From assembly GCA_018968995.1 (NCBI GenBank), contig JAGWZD010000092.1:1-7663 (forward strand): a DNA stretch of 7,663 bases, written 5' to 3'. Position 1 is the first letter of the stretch. Every line of letters starts with the position of its first letter. This DNA is from Bdellovibrionales bacterium (GTDB lineage Bacteria > Bdellovibrionota > UBA1018). A program made the translations under genes and the position numbers. Under the pieces are notes generated by a model. That model was not told where the DNA came from, made no database searches, and worked only from the letters and a program-made list of their open reading frames with translations. Of the stretch, positions 5,778-7,663 are shown one piece after another.

Positions 5778-7046
5778 GTGCGAGCTCGTCACTTCGGACT
5801 AGGCGTCCTTTTAGTTGCTCAGGCATCCGTGATTGTGGGGTGTGCGTCCCCTCGAATGAGGGACGCGCAAGCCGATCGGCTTTTCCGTGATGCCAAATAC
5901 GCGGAGGCTGCGGACTATCTTCGCACGCGGATGAAAGGCTCAGGGCCTGGGTCCCCGGGCGCAAATGATGAGCTTCTGTATCTCTTAGATGCGGGCCTGT
6001 CTCTCCACCAAGCAGGAAAATTTGAGGAGAGTAATGCTTTTTTTGTGCTCGCTGAAAAGCATGTGGGCCTCAATGATTTCACCAGCCTTTCGGAGCAGGC
6101 GGGAACACTGGTGACCAGCGAGAACACTAAGGTGTACCGGGGTGAGGATTTCGAAAAGGTTCTGATTCATGTCTACAAGGCGATGAACTATTCGCTTCTA
6201 GGGAATTTCGAAGGGGCTCTGGTTGAGGCTCGTCTTGTGAATCGCAGACTAGAGCAGCTCAAACGTGAGGGCGAAAAACCCTACAAGCAGAATGGCTTTG
6301 CCCGCTATCTGTCCGCCATTCTTTATGAGGCCGAAGGTGAGCTCAATGATGCGTATTTGGACTATAAGAAAACCTATGAGCTTGAGCCCTCGTTTCGTTC
6401 AGTAGGAATCGATCTATGGCGAGTGGCCGCTGCATTGGGTTTCCGCGAGGACTTACCCCGCTGGAAAAAAGCCTTTGATCTGACCGAGTCTGAGATGAGC
6501 CGCGAGTCAAACCGAGTGCTTACTCGTCGTACCGGTTTAGGTGAAATTATCGTGATCTATCAAAACGGCATTTCTCCAATGAAGACGCCAGACCCAGATT
6601 TTCCAAGTCTTCCGCGGTTTGTGGCCCGATCAAACCCTGTTCGTGAAGCCGAAGTAGAGATCGACGGCGAAATAAAGGGTAGAACGCTGCAGTTATACGA
6701 TATCGAGGCCACCGCGATTTCTAACTTAGATGAAAAAAAGCTGGCGATGGCTGCTAAGCGAATTGCGGGTCGAGTGGTAAAAGCGGCAGTCGCTGAGGGG
6801 GTGCGTCGGGCCAGTAAGAATGAGGCCTTAGGTCTTTTTGCCGAGTTATTCCTCGTTATTAGTGACCAAGCCGATACGCGATCCTGGAATCTATTACCCA
6901 GGGACTTGCAGATTTTTAGGTTTTCAGCCGAGCCTGGAGAGCATCTGGTGCGAATACGGCCTGTGGGTGGTCCTGAGCTGGAAGAAAAAACAGTGAAGGT
7001 AGAGGCCGGAAAGAAAAGCTTTCTGAGTTTTAGATTCATTCCTTAA
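5778..7046 (+). CDS. COG3014-type TPR lipoprotein, function unknown
   Basis: A 422-residue lipoprotein starting at GTG 5778. The signal peptide runs to lipobox IVGC with Cys22. Residues about 30-210 are TPR-like helices (ADRLFRDAKYAEAADYL, LHQAGKFEESNAFF, LLGNFEGALVEARLVN, AEGELNDAYLDYKKTYELEP). They include YRGEDFEKVLIHVYKAMNY (120-138), which I recognise as typical of the uncharacterised COG3014 family. The C-terminal part has GEIIVIYQNGISPMK (255-269), an Ala/Lys/Arg-rich helix (321-345) and ADTRSWNLLPRDLQIFRF (365-382), followed by a beta-rich end. It lies 14 bases after the LpoB-like gene and has no clear Shine-Dalgarno sequence, so it is probably co-transcribed and coupled. To my memory COG3014 genes accompany lpoB in other proteobacteria, which suggests a role in the same peptidoglycan-synthase activation complex. 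The molecular function is not established. Confidence 0.85.
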   Translation: MRARHFGLGVLLVAQASVIVGCASPRMRDAQADRLFRDAKYAEAADYLRTRMKGSGPGSPGANDELLYLLDAGLSLHQAGKFEESNAFFVLAEKHVGLNDFTSLSEQAGTLVTSENTKVYRGEDFEKVLIHVYKAMNYSLLGNFEGALVEARLVNRRLEQLKREGEKPYKQNGFARYLSAILYEAEGELNDAYLDYKKTYELEPSFRSVGIDLWRVAAALGFREDLPRWKKAFDLTESEMSRESNRVLTRRTGLGEIIVIYQNGISPMKTPDPDFPSLPRFVARSNPVREAEVEIDGEIKGRTLQLYDIEATAISNLDEKKLAMAAKRIAGRVVKAAVAEGVRRASKNEALGLFAELFLVISDQADTRSWNLLPRDLQIFRFSAEPGEHLVRIRPVGGPELEEKTVKVEAGKKSFLSFRFIP

Positions 7047-7092
7047 AGCAGTGCTGGACAAGTCGCATTTCAACTATTCAAATGAGAGCAGC

Positions 7093-7383
7093 ATGAGAAT
7101 CACTGTATCGAAAGACTCGGTTGTCGGAGCCATTATCGTTCCCGCAGGAGACTATCTTGTAAGCCTTAAGGCAGATACTCAGCAAATTCGGCTCACTGGA
7201 AAAGGTTTAGATCTTCTTATTCCAGCAATTAAACGTCGAAATCAGTGTCGCGGAAAAATTGAAACCGCGACCTTTTTTTCCGGTGGAGCTGGGCAGTGGA
7301 GTTTAGTGATCAATTCTCCCAAGCTGGGAGAATGGGTTGCTCTCATGGAGATCAATCGGGACCTGCCCGACCGAAAGGATTAA
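7093..7383 (+). CDS. Small protein of unknown function, third gene of the LpoB group
   Basis: A 96-residue protein with no signal peptide or membrane segment, so probably cytoplasmic. It begins MRITVSKDSVVGAIIVPAGD and looks largely beta-stranded, with VPAGDYLVSL (16-25), QIRLTGKGLDLLIPA (31-45), a basic KRRNQCRGK (47-55) and GQWSLVINS (67-75). I do not recognise the family. The frame is open from GTG 7051, 4 bases after the previous stop, but that codon has no ribosome site, whereas ATG 7093 follows ATGAGAGCAGC with a GAGAG. I prefer 7093; with 7051 it would be 110 residues and nearly contiguous with the COG3014-type gene. It ends at TAA 7381-7383, sharing TTAA with the trmB stop on the other strand. 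The coding assignment rests on the full-length open frame, operon position and regular composition. Confidence 0.65.
   Translation: MRITVSKDSVVGAIIVPAGDYLVSLKADTQQIRLTGKGLDLLIPAIKRRNQCRGKIETATFFSGGAGQWSLVINSPKLGEWVALMEINRDLPDRKD
7313..7333. repeat. Perfect inverted repeat (9-bp stem, 3-base loop), possible terminator
   Basis: ATTCTCCCA (7313-7321), AGC and TGGGAGAAT (7325-7333) form a perfect hairpin inside the small unknown gene. On the minus strand it falls 46 bases beyond the trmB stop. Neither side has a clear T-run, so it is not a textbook intrinsic terminator. It could still end or stabilise trmB transcripts, or it may be a coding coincidence. Confidence 0.4.
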
Positions 7384-7663
7384 ATTTTTTTGAGGTCGAT
7401 TCTCATAATGGGAAGCTTATCTTTGATGAAAAGCTTCTCAAAGCAGGTCACGTCTGGAAAATTGAGAGATCCAGCGTCCGGATTGTTTGCGTGTAGATCG
7501 GTAGAGCGAAAAATGATCTGCCACAGGTGAGACGTGAGCTTAATTTGCTCTTCGATCCATTGAAAGTAGCCCGCATGGTCTGTTTTGATCTGAAAAGTTC
7601 CGCCCGGAGCCAGTAATCCATGAATCGTTTTGAGCTTGTTTTCGCTGATAAAGCGATTTTTGA
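7380..7663 (-). CDS. trmB: tRNA (guanine-N7-)-methyltransferase, C-terminal part
   Basis: The last 93 codons of a gene that enters from the right edge and ends at TAA 7380-7382. Numbering from the first full codon in the window, it shows KNRFI (1-5, the end of the family's basic K-R-H-x-K-x-R segment), LLAPGGTFQIKTDHAGYF (16-33, the late Rossmann strand with its conserved TD), FRSTDLHANN (51-60) and VTCFEKLFI (71-79), which holds the T-x-x-E motif of TrmB (T72, E75). The enzyme uses S-adenosylmethionine to make m7G46 in the tRNA variable loop. The start and the SAM-binding GxG are outside the window. It converges on the LpoB group and overlaps the last gene by 4 bases. The remaining sequence to the window end is all coding. 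Confidence 0.87.
   Translation of the reverse strand, partial: KNRFISENKLKTIHGLLAPGGTFQIKTDHAGYFQWIEEQIKLTSHLWQIIFRSTDLHANNPDAGSLNFPDVTCFEKLFIKDKLPIMRIDLKKI

Noticed and set aside
5140..5964. A 274-codon open frame on the minus strand over the LpoB-like gene.
   Set aside because: Its codons are in register with those of the LpoB-like gene, so it stays open because TTA, CTA and TCA are avoided there. It has no recognisable motif and would overlap the divergent promoter region.
7412..7437. Inverted repeat GAAGCTT ... AAGCTTC with a 12-base loop.
   Set aside because: It comes from two Lys-Leu codon pairs (AAG CTT) in the conserved end of trmB, so the protein sequence explains it.
7296..7496. 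A 66-codon plus-strand open frame crossing the gene C/trmB junction.
   Set aside because: It overlaps the small gene in another frame and is antisense to trmB, which has clear family motifs.

Overview
The window looks like chromosomal housekeeping DNA from a Gram-negative bacterium. Two Sec-exported lipoproteins with lipoboxes and a LpoB-type penicillin-binding-protein activator imply an outer membrane. The combination of paired ArsA-like ATPases, an LpoB + COG3014-type lipoprotein pair and a Thiobacillus ferrooxidans-type glutamate-cysteine ligase makes me think of Bdellovibrionota or a related former delta-proteobacterium. That placement is an inference from remembered gene families, not from a search. 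I see no sign of a mobile element, CRISPR array, tRNA or rRNA.

Layout. From about 5062 down to position 1, five genes run on the minus strand, almost without spacing: ArsA-like ATPase A, ArsA-like ATPase B, an exported TPR-like protein, gshA, and a cystathionine beta-synthase (CBS)-type gene that runs off the left edge. The junctions are a GTGA overlap, a 13-base overlap with AGGAGG, an ATGA overlap and a 9-base gap. These spacings point to one translationally coupled operon. From 5155 to 7383, three genes run on the plus strand: an LpoB-like lipoprotein, a COG3014-type TPR lipoprotein and a small protein of unknown function. A 92-base divergent gap (5063-5154) separates the two groups and must hold both promoters. 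At the right edge, the 3' end of trmB (tRNA guanine-N7 methyltransferase) lies on the minus strand and meets the small gene tail to tail, the two stop codons sharing one TTAA.

How the genes may work together. CBS makes cystathionine from homocysteine and serine, on the route to cysteine, and GshA joins cysteine to glutamate as the first step of glutathione synthesis, so the distal half of the minus operon is a thiol module. The proximal half is a pair of ArsA/Get3-family ATPases without recognisable metalloid or zinc cysteine motifs, one lacking the family signature lysine and carrying a methionine-rich hydrophobic segment, plus a secreted cysteine-containing helical-repeat protein. Why these are joined to thiol synthesis is the most interesting open question here. 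The plus-strand group is probably an outer-membrane-anchored module that stimulates peptidoglycan synthases. No stretch over 300 bases lacks a gene; the longest gap is the 92-base divergent region.
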